Origin: Lachnospiraceae bacterium
Lineage (GTDB): Bacteria > Bacillota > Clostridia > Lachnospirales > Lachnospiraceae
Assembly: GCA_024691145.1 (NCBI GenBank)
Contig: JAILNW010000269.1
Location: 1-6,044, forward strand
Reading direction: 5' to 3'
Length of the DNA: 6,044 nucleotides
Shown: piece by piece, positions 1 through 5,872 of the stretch
Numbering within the stretch: position 1 is the stretch's first letter
How the letters are laid out: each line of letters starts with the position of its first letter
The notes under the pieces: model-generated
What the model saw: the letters and a program-made list of their open reading frames with translations, nothing else
The model's database searches: none
What the model was told of the DNA's origin: nothing
Program-made: the position numbers and the translations under genes

Positions 1-284
1 GGATTCGGTATATCTGATTCAACAAGGAGTATTCTGTATTGAATTTTATGCTCCTCTGCCTTTTTGATATATCTTCTAATAAAATTAATATCATTACAAA
101 CAGCAATCCAGGAACTGTCTTCAATATCATAATATGTGAGACCTATATGCTCATCATAATAATCCTCAAACTCTTTATCCTCAAGGAACCAGTTACGTCC
201 CGTATTCTTACTAAATCCACTACCATCTATACCTTTATAACTATTTTCAATATATTCCTGTATTATAAAACCGTTAATATACAT
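1..284 (-). CDS. Unrecognised small protein, 3' end outside the window
   Basis: An open frame starts with ATG at 284 and reads 94 codons without a stop to the window edge, so its C-terminus is missing. I do not recognise the family. The visible part is acidic and aromatic-rich: it begins MYINGFIIQEYIEN, has a KNTGRNWFLED stretch near residues 27-37, an acidic DYYDEH segment, and a possible beta-strand IQYRILLVES near the end. There is no signal peptide or membrane segment. The start is supported by GAAAGG at 293-298, eight bases upstream, which overlaps the end of the HipA-like gene; only 5 bases separate that gene's stop from this ATG. This spacing implies co-transcription and probably translational coupling, so the protein may work with the HipA-like kinase as modulator, antitoxin-like partner or substrate. 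That role is inference from position only. Confidence 0.72.
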   Translation of the reverse strand, partial: MYINGFIIQEYIENSYKGIDGSGFSKNTGRNWFLEDKEFEDYYDEHIGLTYYDIEDSSWIAVCNDINFIRRYIKKAEEHKIQYRILLVESDIPN

Positions 285-289
285 AATTC

Positions 290-1423
290 TTACCTTTCTT
301 CATACAAATCTTCTAATTTCTGTTCCACAAAGTTCTTTAACTGTTTTACTCTTTCATTAGTTATAAAACCATTCTCAACTGATTCAGAAAGTATATCTTC
401 AATATCCTTAAGTATACAGGCTGCTTTATCTTTATCGAACCATTCAAGTGAAGTAATAAGTTTAGCCTGTTTATTACAGTCAGTATTAAATGGTTTTGAT
501 TCATAAAAATTAAATCTTCTTTCATTACGATTAAAGCATAACGATGTTCCATTATCGTAAATTGGTGCAAAACCAATAAACTTAAGAGTATCAGAATCAC
601 GAAGTAATCCAAAATTATTAAAATGTCTGTCCTCATTTGCAATTATATAATCCACCGCAAGCATCCTGTCTAGAAATGGTATTGCATCTAGCCCAACTTC
701 ATTACAGCAAGACACAAAATGCTGATATGTATTTTCATGATTTAATTTTTTTCGCATTTGCATTAAGCGGTGTGCCGGTATTAACTCTGTATTATTATCA
801 ACAAAGTCCTTGCAAATGCTATAGGGATAACCATCCTGCCATATAATATCATAGGAAACACACTTAATTCCAAGTCTTTTCATAAAACGTGATGCAATTA
901 CTTCATTAAAAGGCTCTTGCTGAAATGGATTGCTTCCACCTTTTATTAAAACTCTGTCACCATTAGAAATCTTCCAGCGTTTTTTTAGCCAGCCATCTGA
1001 AGTATTATCTGGTGAATAGAAATTTATTTTTTCAGGTATTTCTCCTCCAAAAAGTATATTACCAATATCTTCAGAAAAATCATTTTCAAAAAAATTTATA
1101 TCTTCCCATTTTATATCCGACTTTTCAGGCTTAAGCCAGTAATGATCAGATAAACTTAATCCACAACTTTTAAGAATAAGAGACATAATATCATTTTCGC
1201 CTACTTTTTCAAGTGTCTCCTGTAAACCATTTCTGCTTGCAGGAATTGACCTTCCCCTCCACCAGTCATTTAGTTCTTTCCTGTCCGCATTCTCTTTAGT
1301 AAATACACCTAATGGAAAATGCTCAGGATTATACATCTCATCTATTGATGAAATTACACCATTAATCTCATCTATTGTTAACATTGCAACTTCTATTTTT
1401 TTATGCATTAAAAAATATCTCAT
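290..1423 (-). CDS. HipA-like serine/threonine kinase-fold protein
   Basis: 377 residues, related to the HipA kinase family (E. coli HipA, about 440 aa, phosphorylates glutamyl-tRNA synthetase). The N-terminal part (about 1-99) holds a WWRGRSIPASR motif at 55-64 and SLSDHYWLKP at 90-99. The kinase part has a likely nucleotide-binding LIKGG with K161, followed by a QEPFNEVIASR helix, a catalytic loop NEDRHFNNFG at 263-272 (D265 as presumed catalytic Asp, N270 metal ligand) and PIYDNGTSL with D290 as the second metal Asp. All residues expected for phosphotransfer appear present. The start at 1423 is chosen because AAAGGAAG at 1433-1440 precedes it and MRYFLMHKKI looks like a natural N-terminus; an upstream ATG at 1480 lies inside the preceding gene and has no SD. 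It lies 22 bases after the APH-like gene. No HipB-like DNA-binding gene is adjacent, so a toxin role is unproven and its substrate is unknown. Confidence 0.88.
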   Translation of the reverse strand: MRYFLMHKKIEVAMLTIDEINGVISSIDEMYNPEHFPLGVFTKENADRKELNDWWRGRSIPASRNGLQETLEKVGENDIMSLILKSCGLSLSDHYWLKPEKSDIKWEDINFFENDFSEDIGNILFGGEIPEKINFYSPDNTSDGWLKKRWKISNGDRVLIKGGSNPFQQEPFNEVIASRFMKRLGIKCVSYDIIWQDGYPYSICKDFVDNNTELIPAHRLMQMRKKLNHENTYQHFVSCCNEVGLDAIPFLDRMLAVDYIIANEDRHFNNFGLLRDSDTLKFIGFAPIYDNGTSLCFNRNERRFNFYESKPFNTDCNKQAKLITSLEWFDKDKAACILKDIEDILSESVENGFITNERVKQLKNFVEQKLEDLYEER

Positions 1424-1432
1424 CTGCAATAT

Positions 1433-1440
1433 CTTCCTTT
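1433..1440 (-). promoter_or_regulatory. Ribosome binding site that fixes the HipA-like start
   Basis: AAAGGAAG lies in the 22-base gap after the APH-like stop codon and 9 bases before the ATG at 1423. It favours this start over the in-frame ATG at 1480, which has no purine-rich sequence upstream. Confidence 0.7.
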
Positions 1441-1445
1441 CTGTC

Positions 1446-2372
1446 TTAGCCTTTATAAAACTCTCTGTATTTTTCGTCATACCACTTTGGAATTATTCTT
1501 CTGAATCCATCGTAGTTGATTAGTGATGCTTTAGCACGTTTTACCATTCTGTCTATATCTTCCTGTCCAAACTTTTCAGCCCACTTTATGGAGTATAATG
1601 CTGAATGTGCCACATATACTGCATTGGCACTCCAAAAATCCTTAGGAATATTATCATTAAAATACTCATCTATCTGGCCTATACAGTAAGGAACACTGAT
1701 CTCAATTCCAAAGCTTTCTAGTTTGTAGAATTCCTCATAAGGATCTCCTACTTCCCATCTGTTAAAATCAATAACACCTATAGATCCATCTTTCATATAT
1801 ATGAGATTACCTGGGTGAAAGTCTCCATGCTTATATACAGGTTTCTGCTTCCAGATATCATTTATATTATCTTCTACATATTTTAAAGCTATTTCATCAT
1901 TAGGTATTCTAAGATTTTCAGAATCCTTATATAATGAAACCTGATAAAGCTTCTTTTCTCTCTTTGTGTTCTCAGACAAATCTTCTTTGTCTACTGGAAT
2001 TCCATGAATCATCTTTAGAATTTTCCCTGCCTGTCTTCCAAGCAAATATTGTTCCTTTTCACTTATTGTTGGAAGTGCTATTTCAAGATCTCTTCCCTCA
2101 ATCCATGAAAGTAACGAATATACATTTTTATTGTCATTGCATATGCCAAATTCTAAAGGCATGGACATATTAAATCCAAGCTTTGAATACTTTGTGATTA
2201 TTTCATATTCCCTTTTCTTAAAGTCATATTCAGCTATATCAGAGATTCTAAGTAACTGCTTCTCTCCTGCTTTTGTTATAATCTTATACTTTTTATCCTT
2301 TGACCAGCCTTTATCTACAGCCTCAATATGTTCCCACTCTTTACTTCTTTCTATCCCAAGGTTTCTTACCAT
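1446..2372 (-). CDS. Aminoglycoside phosphotransferase (APH) family kinase
   Basis: 308 residues, a complete APH/choline-kinase-fold phosphotransferase (Pfam APH type). The N-lobe has KGWSKDKKYKI at 21-31 as a nucleotide-binding strand-turn-strand and LLRIS at 40-44, where R42 takes the place usually held by Lys; Arg here is also known in macrolide-kinase-like relatives. SWIEGRDL at 89-96 is the hinge. The catalytic loop HGDFHPGNL at 182-190 carries D184 (catalytic base) and N189, and VIDFNRWEVGDPYEE supplies D202 for metal binding. The expected reaction is ATP-dependent phosphorylation of a small-molecule hydroxyl in the cytoplasm; whether the substrate is an antibiotic cannot be read from the sequence. 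The start is backed by AGGAAAGAGG at 2381-2390, 8 bases upstream. It is the first gene of the APH/HipA-like/orf cassette, downstream of the 21-bp repeat array, with no strong promoter of its own. Confidence 0.88.
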   Translation of the reverse strand: MVRNLGIERSKEWEHIEAVDKGWSKDKKYKIITKAGEKQLLRISDIAEYDFKKREYEIITKYSKLGFNMSMPLEFGICNDNKNVYSLLSWIEGRDLEIALPTISEKEQYLLGRQAGKILKMIHGIPVDKEDLSENTKREKKLYQVSLYKDSENLRIPNDEIALKYVEDNINDIWKQKPVYKHGDFHPGNLIYMKDGSIGVIDFNRWEVGDPYEEFYKLESFGIEISVPYCIGQIDEYFNDNIPKDFWSANAVYVAHSALYSIKWAEKFGQEDIDRMVKRAKASLINYDGFRRIIPKWYDEKYREFYKG

Positions 2373-2428
2373 TAAGCCATCCTCTTTCCTTCCAATATTT
2401 CGTCTCTACCTTCGAAGAATTCCAGCCT

Positions 2429-2482
2429 TTAACATGCATCTTCCCCATAATAAAAAACATAAATAAGCATCACTATTCTCAT
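2429..2482 (-). CDS. Possible 17-codon leader ORF upstream of the APH-like gene
   Basis: ATG at 2482 begins a 17-residue frame, MRIVMLIYVFYYGEDAC, ending in TAA at 2429-2431. A strong SD, CGGAGG (2488-2493), sits 5 bases before the ATG, which is close to ideal and better than the SD of several full genes here. The product is mostly hydrophobic. The frame ends 56 bases before the ATG of the APH-like gene, a position where resistance-type genes in Firmicutes sometimes carry a regulatory leader peptide. I see no convincing mutually exclusive hairpins, so attenuation is only a hypothesis. It could be chance, since the SD lies just at the edge of the repeat array and so short a frame carries little statistical weight. 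Confidence 0.35.
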   Translation of the reverse strand: MRIVMLIYVFYYGEDAC

Positions 2483-2495
2483 TAAAACCTCCGGC

Positions 2496-2683
2496 TTTTT
2501 TCGCACATGGGCGAATTTTTTTGCACATGGGCGATTTTTTTTCGCACATGGGCGGTCTTTTTTCGCACATGGGCGGTCTTTTTTCGCACATGGGCGGTCT
2601 TTTTTCGCACATGGGCGGTCTTTTTTCGCACATGGGCGGTCTTTTTTCGCACATGGGCGGTCTTTTTTCGCACATGGGCGATT
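2496..2683. repeat. Nine-unit 21-bp tandem direct repeat with phased A/T tracts
   Basis: On the plus strand each unit is a run of six T, then CGCACATGGGCG, then GTC. The core GCACATGGGCG starts at 2503, 2523, 2544, 2565, 2586, 2607, 2628, 2649 and 2670, so the period is 21 except for one 20-bp step. Six units (2537-2662) are identical. The two units at the left end (2496-2515 and 2516-2536) and the last (2663-2683) have GAA or GAT in place of GGTC, and the second also has T instead of C before the core. The units are 11/21 G+C in an otherwise AT-rich region. Because 21 is a multiple of three and no frame meets a stop, the array is open in all six frames. There are no unique spacers. It could be a protein-binding or curved-DNA element or a variable-number repeat; its function is unknown. 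Confidence 0.95.
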
Positions 2684-2699
2684 ATTTTATCCAAAGAAC

Positions 2700-2705
2700 A
2701 TTATA
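2700..2705 (-). promoter_or_regulatory. Possible -10 element (TATAAT) overlapping the AlbA_2 gene stop
   Basis: A perfect TATAAT spans the TAA stop codon of the AlbA_2/GHKL gene. The position 17 bases upstream reads AAGAAA-like sequence, a poor -35, and there is no extended -10 TG. If active, it would start a transcript near 2693 that carries the whole repeat array in its 5' leader ahead of the APH-like gene. In AT-rich DNA an isolated TATAAT is often chance. Confidence 0.22.
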
Positions 2706-4203
2706 GAATAATCCAACCACCTTTTCTTTTTTCCTCTTTTTTTATTTTACCTTCTTTTTTTAAACAATTAATTGATAATTCAACTTGTCTTTTAGTGGCA
2801 CCAACTAATTTTTCTAGTTCTATATTTTTTACCATCGGATTCTTGCATATTTCTTTATATATTGCATATGTTCTTTCTTTTACTTTTTTATCAATTTCTT
2901 CCTTAGTTGTTCTTGTTTTTGTGTCCGAAGTCTTATTGCTCACTTTTTTTGTTCTATCATTTTTTACTAAAGGAAGATTTACAATAGTCTTTGTCGGACC
3001 TTCTTCTCCAAAATGTTCTTCAATAGTAGGTGTTTTTAATCCAGCTTTTTCCCATGTTTCATATATGTCTGGTACTCCGCTTCCAGCATGGTCACCAAAT
3101 CCCAATAAATTCAGCATTTTCATAATGTTTGAATTTCTTGGCTCCGAGTCACCTCCACGAAGCATCTGTTTCTTTCCAACAATAGATAATCCTGGATTCT
3201 TAAAGGTTATTTTATCTGGATATTTTTCTATTACAATTCCACGAGACAGAAAAAAGTCAGCATTTGCTATACAATTAACAAGTGCTTCTCTTACAGACTT
3301 ATGAATATCAGTATCTTCAACACGAACCATCTCATTTAACAAAAATGGCTTATCCAAATCTCTCGTAAGTTTAGCTGAAACCATCGTAAAAAAGTCAAAC
3401 AAATTTCCTGACCAGTCAGGGGATTGTGACTGAATTCTGTCTGTCCATCTTACTGTCGGAACCATATGGGCTTTGTATTCAAGAAAATAATTAGGATATT
3501 CCCTAATTATCTTATATTCTGGTCCAAACATCAACAGTCCTGCCGCTGTTGGATGCAGCTGTCTATCCTTCGTATCGTCACTTGCAGCACCTATTCTTTC
3601 CAAAAATTCATCATTAGAAAGTTTTGACCATGAATTATTTTTATGTTCAACATTAAACCACTCTCTATAAGCCTTAACAGACTCCATATCAAATACAGAT
3701 AGTTCCATATTTTCAATAACTTTCATATCCATGGTTGTTTTACTCTGATCACGAAGCATTGCTTGAACTTCTTCTCTCGTACAATGATAATCTCCCTCAT
3801 TTGTACGTTTAAAGCTTCCTTTATACAAATCGCCATTAATAAATACTGGTTTATGTTCTCTGTCAGCAACTGGTACATGGATAACCAAAATTACATCTCC
3901 ATTAACTTCGTATTCTTCAATGTCCCTTTCTTCCACTAACAGATTAACACTAACCTTGCTTGGATCATTCGCCTGATTCCAGAAATTTTTCTTTAATTTT
4001 GAAATATCTTTCATCCCAGTAGTAAACCATGTTCCATCTTGTCTCTCTTTAACACCACATATTATTACTCCGCCATAAGTATTCGCCATAGAAGAATAAG
4101 TATCCCATAAACTTGATGGCAATCCTCCCTGAGCGGCTTTAACTTCCCTGCGGTTATCTTCTTTATATTCATTAAATTTTGAAAGTTCGAAAAGTTTTTT
4201 CAT
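2701..4203 (-). CDS. AlbA_2 (Schlafen-type) / GHKL ATPase / winged-helix protein
   Basis: 500 residues with three recognisable parts. An AlbA_2 domain covers about 5-145 (LPSSLWDTYSSMANTYGGV around 28-46 and a GDLYKGSFKRTNEGD segment near 124-138). A GHKL-type ATPase domain follows: VREALVNCIANADF at 304-317 resembles the N-box (E306, N310), NPGLSI at 336-341 follows, and GDHAGSGVPDIY at 370-381 is the glycine-rich ATP lid. After a charged linker, a winged-helix domain fills about 437-500. Such proteins are usually annotated as ATP-binding transcriptional regulators; the exact role is unproven and some relatives occur in defence regions. The start is ATG at 4203: the SD AAAGGAG (4215-4221) lies within the codons that follow an in-frame upstream TTG at 4224, which rules that TTG out. 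It has its own promoter and precedes the repeat array and kinase cassette. Confidence 0.88.
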   Translation of the reverse strand: MKKLFELSKFNEYKEDNRREVKAAQGGLPSSLWDTYSSMANTYGGVIICGVKERQDGTWFTTGMKDISKLKKNFWNQANDPSKVSVNLLVEERDIEEYEVNGDVILVIHVPVADREHKPVFINGDLYKGSFKRTNEGDYHCTREEVQAMLRDQSKTTMDMKVIENMELSVFDMESVKAYREWFNVEHKNNSWSKLSNDEFLERIGAASDDTKDRQLHPTAAGLLMFGPEYKIIREYPNYFLEYKAHMVPTVRWTDRIQSQSPDWSGNLFDFFTMVSAKLTRDLDKPFLLNEMVRVEDTDIHKSVREALVNCIANADFFLSRGIVIEKYPDKITFKNPGLSIVGKKQMLRGGDSEPRNSNIMKMLNLLGFGDHAGSGVPDIYETWEKAGLKTPTIEEHFGEEGPTKTIVNLPLVKNDRTKKVSNKTSDTKTRTTKEEIDKKVKERTYAIYKEICKNPMVKNIELEKLVGATKRQVELSINCLKKEGKIKKEEKRKGGWIIL

Positions 4204-4214
4204 AACTAAATATT

Positions 4215-4221
4215 CTCCTTT
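4215..4221 (-). promoter_or_regulatory. Ribosome binding site that fixes the AlbA_2 gene start
   Basis: AAAGGAG lies 11 bases before the ATG at 4203. Choosing the upstream in-frame TTG (4224) would place this SD inside the coding sequence and add seven residues with no domain support. Confidence 0.75.
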
Positions 4222-4256
4222 CAATACATTGCAGTTTATATAATCTAATATTTATC

Positions 4257-4285
4257 AGTATATCCAAAAAGTGTTTAAATATCAA
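4257..4285 (-). promoter_or_regulatory. Sigma-A-type promoter for the AlbA_2/GHKL gene
   Basis: On the minus strand TTGATA (4280-4285) is separated by exactly 17 bases from TATACT (4257-4262). Each hexamer matches the consensus at five of six positions. It sits in the 90-bp gap between the TIM-barrel gene and the AlbA_2 gene, giving an expected start near 4250 and a leader of roughly 46 bases containing the SD. No terminator is visible between the TIM-barrel stop and this promoter, so some read-through from the metabolic operon is likely. Transcripts from here could continue into the array and kinase cassette. Confidence 0.68.
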
Positions 4286-4293
4286 CATATTAA

Positions 4294-5169
4294 TTATTTT
4301 ACATGCATTCTTAATTTTTCAAAACAATCATTCAGCATCTCTATATTCACAACACCATCATGGTTAAAGCCTGTTGCTTCTACGGTAAAGTCGCCATTAT
4401 ATTCATATTTATTCAAATTTTCAAAAAATCCATCAAAGTCAACATGTCCTTTGCCAATTGGAAGCACTTTAAAGTTGCTCCAGTCAAGAACTCCGCCATT
4501 ATAATCATTTACATGAAGGTGCTTTACTCTTCCTTCTGCAAACATCCACTGCCATTCAGGCTCAAATACCTTCATGGTTTGTCCATGAAATTCAGCCATC
4601 TTTGTATCATATACAAAATCAGCATCATTATACTTATTTCGCACTAATCCCACATTATATAGAGGATCATTTGTATTACATATTACATTTTCTACCATCA
4701 GCATAACTCCAGCTTCTTTTGCCATATCTCTCAAAATTCCAAATCTCTCAACATTACTATTTATATTCTTATCAGAAACAAGGCCATTCCATAAGTGAAG
4801 AACCATACGGTCTGCACCAAGTTCATTAGCAATTCGTAAGTTCATCTTAAAATTCTTAATTGCTTTCTCATAGTTTTCCTTATCTTCTTCTTCTGACAGC
4901 TTTTCAAATATTACATCGTCGCCTTCATACCAGGCTTTTCCACCTGCAATATTCTCGCAAAGTGCTTTCTCACAATGAATTACAGGAATATTTAGTCCAT
5001 ATCCCTTTACTGTCTCTATCATTTCATCAAGTTCAGGATACCAGCTATCGTAAACCATAAACTCGAAGCCATCACAATTAAGCTTAGGTGCAAAGTCCTT
5101 TAGTAATCTGTAATCTCTATTATTAGGTCTGCCAATTAAGGCTCCTGTAGAACATAAAATCTTTCTCAT
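4294..5169 (-). CDS. Sugar phosphate isomerase/epimerase-like TIM barrel protein
   Basis: 291 residues, a full-length member of the xylose isomerase-like / AP endonuclease 2 TIM-barrel superfamily. Barrel strands with metal-site residues occur in order: IPVIHCEKAL at 61-70, RMVLHLWNGL at 121-130, MLMVENV with E160, DFVYDTKMAEFH with D188 and H195, VKHLHVND with H219, LPIGKGHVDF at 236-245, and FTVEATG with E264. The E160/D188/H219/E264 set is the usual divalent-metal quartet of sugar isomerases and epimerases of this fold. There is no signal peptide, so it is cytosolic. The substrate cannot be told; a nuclease role is less likely given the operon with a HAD hydrolase. The ATG at 5169 overlaps the HAD stop as ATGA, and AGGGGGA (5175-5181) lies 5 bases upstream. 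It is probably the last gene of the GNAT-HAD-isomerase operon. Confidence 0.9.
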   Translation of the reverse strand: MRKILCSTGALIGRPNNRDYRLLKDFAPKLNCDGFEFMVYDSWYPELDEMIETVKGYGLNIPVIHCEKALCENIAGGKAWYEGDDVIFEKLSEEEDKENYEKAIKNFKMNLRIANELGADRMVLHLWNGLVSDKNINSNVERFGILRDMAKEAGVMLMVENVICNTNDPLYNVGLVRNKYNDADFVYDTKMAEFHGQTMKVFEPEWQWMFAEGRVKHLHVNDYNGGVLDWSNFKVLPIGKGHVDFDGFFENLNKYEYNGDFTVEATGFNHDGVVNIEMLNDCFEKLRMHVK

Positions 5170-5852
5170 AAGTGTCCCCCTAAGATTGTCAAATTTAATA
5201 TATCCAGTGGTTTTTCTGCATTTATAAATTCCTTCATTCTTTTTGTTGGCTGGTTAGTTCCTTCTTTTAAGTACCACACAGCCTGCACAGGTTTCATGCC
5301 GATTTCCTTTGCAGCAAACAGCTCATTACTGCCACCGTCACCTACATATAAACATTCGTCAGCATTAACATTAAGTTTTTCCATGCATTTTTCATATATT
5401 TTTAAATCAGGCTTTTTTATCCCTTCATCATAAGACAGACAAACACCATCAAAATATTTGTAAAGTATGCTATTCTTAATTATTTCTGCTTCTTCCGAAA
5501 AACAATTGCTGATTAATCCAATCTTAATATCATTTTTCTTTAAGCCTTCAAGCATAGGTATTATCTCAGGATGCAAATGATTAAATGTTTCCATCTTAAA
5601 TGCTTTTCTCTTGTTTATAATCATATTCTTCTTCTCTTCCGAAAAACATCCATATGTCTTAAGTATTTTCTCTAGCAATTCTTCTAGTGTAATCTTTCCA
5701 ATTGACCTGTCAGTTTCCGCAGGACTCCAAATCTTTTGAAAATCCTCATTTTTTATTCCTGCATCCTCTGCCATCTGTGTTCCAAAGTAAATTGGACATT
5801 CAAACATTGTAATTAACGTTTCGTACATATCAAAAATGACTGCCCTTATCAT
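5166..5852 (-). CDS. HAD superfamily hydrolase with a DxYxT motif I
   Basis: 228 residues, HAD hydrolase of the subfamily IA type with an alpha-helical cap between motifs I and II. Motif I is VIFDMYETLI with nucleophile D8; the second acidic residue of the usual DxDxT is Tyr here (Y10), as in L-2-haloacid dehalogenases. Motif II is GLISNC with S115. Motif III is KKPD with K147. Motif IV is YVGDGGSNEL with D172 and E177. Likely role: cytosolic hydrolysis of a phosphorylated or halogenated small molecule, with substrate unknown; the Tyr makes a standard phosphatase assignment less secure. The start at 5852 is chosen because MIRAVIFD is the normal HAD N-terminus and GGAGGA (5856-5861) lies directly upstream; an in-frame TTG at 5894 and an ATG at 5870 would place that SD inside the gene. 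Its stop overlaps the downstream TIM-barrel ATG by four bases, and the GNAT gene ends 20 bases upstream. Confidence 0.9.
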   Translation of the reverse strand: MIRAVIFDMYETLITMFECPIYFGTQMAEDAGIKNEDFQKIWSPAETDRSIGKITLEELLEKILKTYGCFSEEKKNMIINKRKAFKMETFNHLHPEIIPMLEGLKKNDIKIGLISNCFSEEAEIIKNSILYKYFDGVCLSYDEGIKKPDLKIYEKCMEKLNVNADECLYVGDGGSNELFAAKEIGMKPVQAVWYLKEGTNQPTKRMKEFINAEKPLDILNLTILGGHL

Positions 5853-5855
5853 AGT

Positions 5856-5861
5856 TCCTCC
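5856..5861 (-). promoter_or_regulatory. Ribosome binding site that fixes the HAD gene start
   Basis: GGAGGA lies 3 bases before the ATG at 5852. It supports the short form beginning MIRAVIFD over two upstream in-frame starts (5870 and 5894), whose added residues are not part of the HAD fold. Confidence 0.75.
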
Positions 5862-5872
5862 AAACTTCATTT

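Larger units (their letters stand above)
2373..2700. other. 328-bp region between the AlbA_2 and APH-like genes
   Basis: This stretch has no conventional gene. It contains, in minus-strand order, a short spacer after the AlbA_2 stop codon, the nine-unit 21-bp tandem array (2496-2683), a possible SD plus 17-codon ORF (2429-2492), and about 56 bases leading to the SD and ATG of the APH-like gene. Within that last part, CTTCGAAG is a short palindrome without a loop. I found no stem followed by a U-run that would qualify as a terminator on the minus strand, so read-through from the AlbA_2 gene into the kinase cassette is possible. Confidence 0.7.

Noticed and set aside
39..506. Plus-strand ORF of 155 codons
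   Set aside because: It is antisense to the small unrecognised gene and the HipA-like gene, shows no known domain, and is rich in Ser, Ile and Phe as expected from a shadow frame of AT-rich DNA.
290..1480. Longer HipA-like protein starting at ATG 1480
   Set aside because: It would overlap the APH-like gene by 35 bases, has no SD, and the extra 19 residues do not look like part of the fold.
1446..2372. Naming the APH-like gene as a specific aminoglycoside resistance gene
   Set aside because: The catalytic motifs show the family only; nothing in the sequence identifies an antibiotic substrate or a named resistance class.
2406..2675. Protein of repeated MCEKRPP heptads (minus strand), and similar repeat peptides in other frames
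   Set aside because: All six frames are open simply because the unit length is a multiple of three and contains no stop. The first ATG has no well-placed SD, and the frame ends in unrelated sequence.
2496..2683. CRISPR array
   Set aside because: The units are head-to-tail 21-mers with no unique spacers between them, and no cas gene is present.
2496..2683. Series of Rho-independent terminators on the plus strand (GC core followed by T6)
   Set aside because: The GC core cannot form a stable stem on its own, lacking complementary arms within one unit, and no plus-strand gene ends here.
2496..2683. Plasmid-type iteron origin
   Set aside because: The unit length would fit, but there is no replication initiator gene, DnaA-box cluster or partition gene in the window. 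It is kept only as an analogy for a binding array.
2507..3304. Plus-strand ORF of 265 codons across the array and the AlbA_2 gene
   Set aside because: It is antisense to the well-supported AlbA_2/GHKL gene, and its first part is the repeat array.
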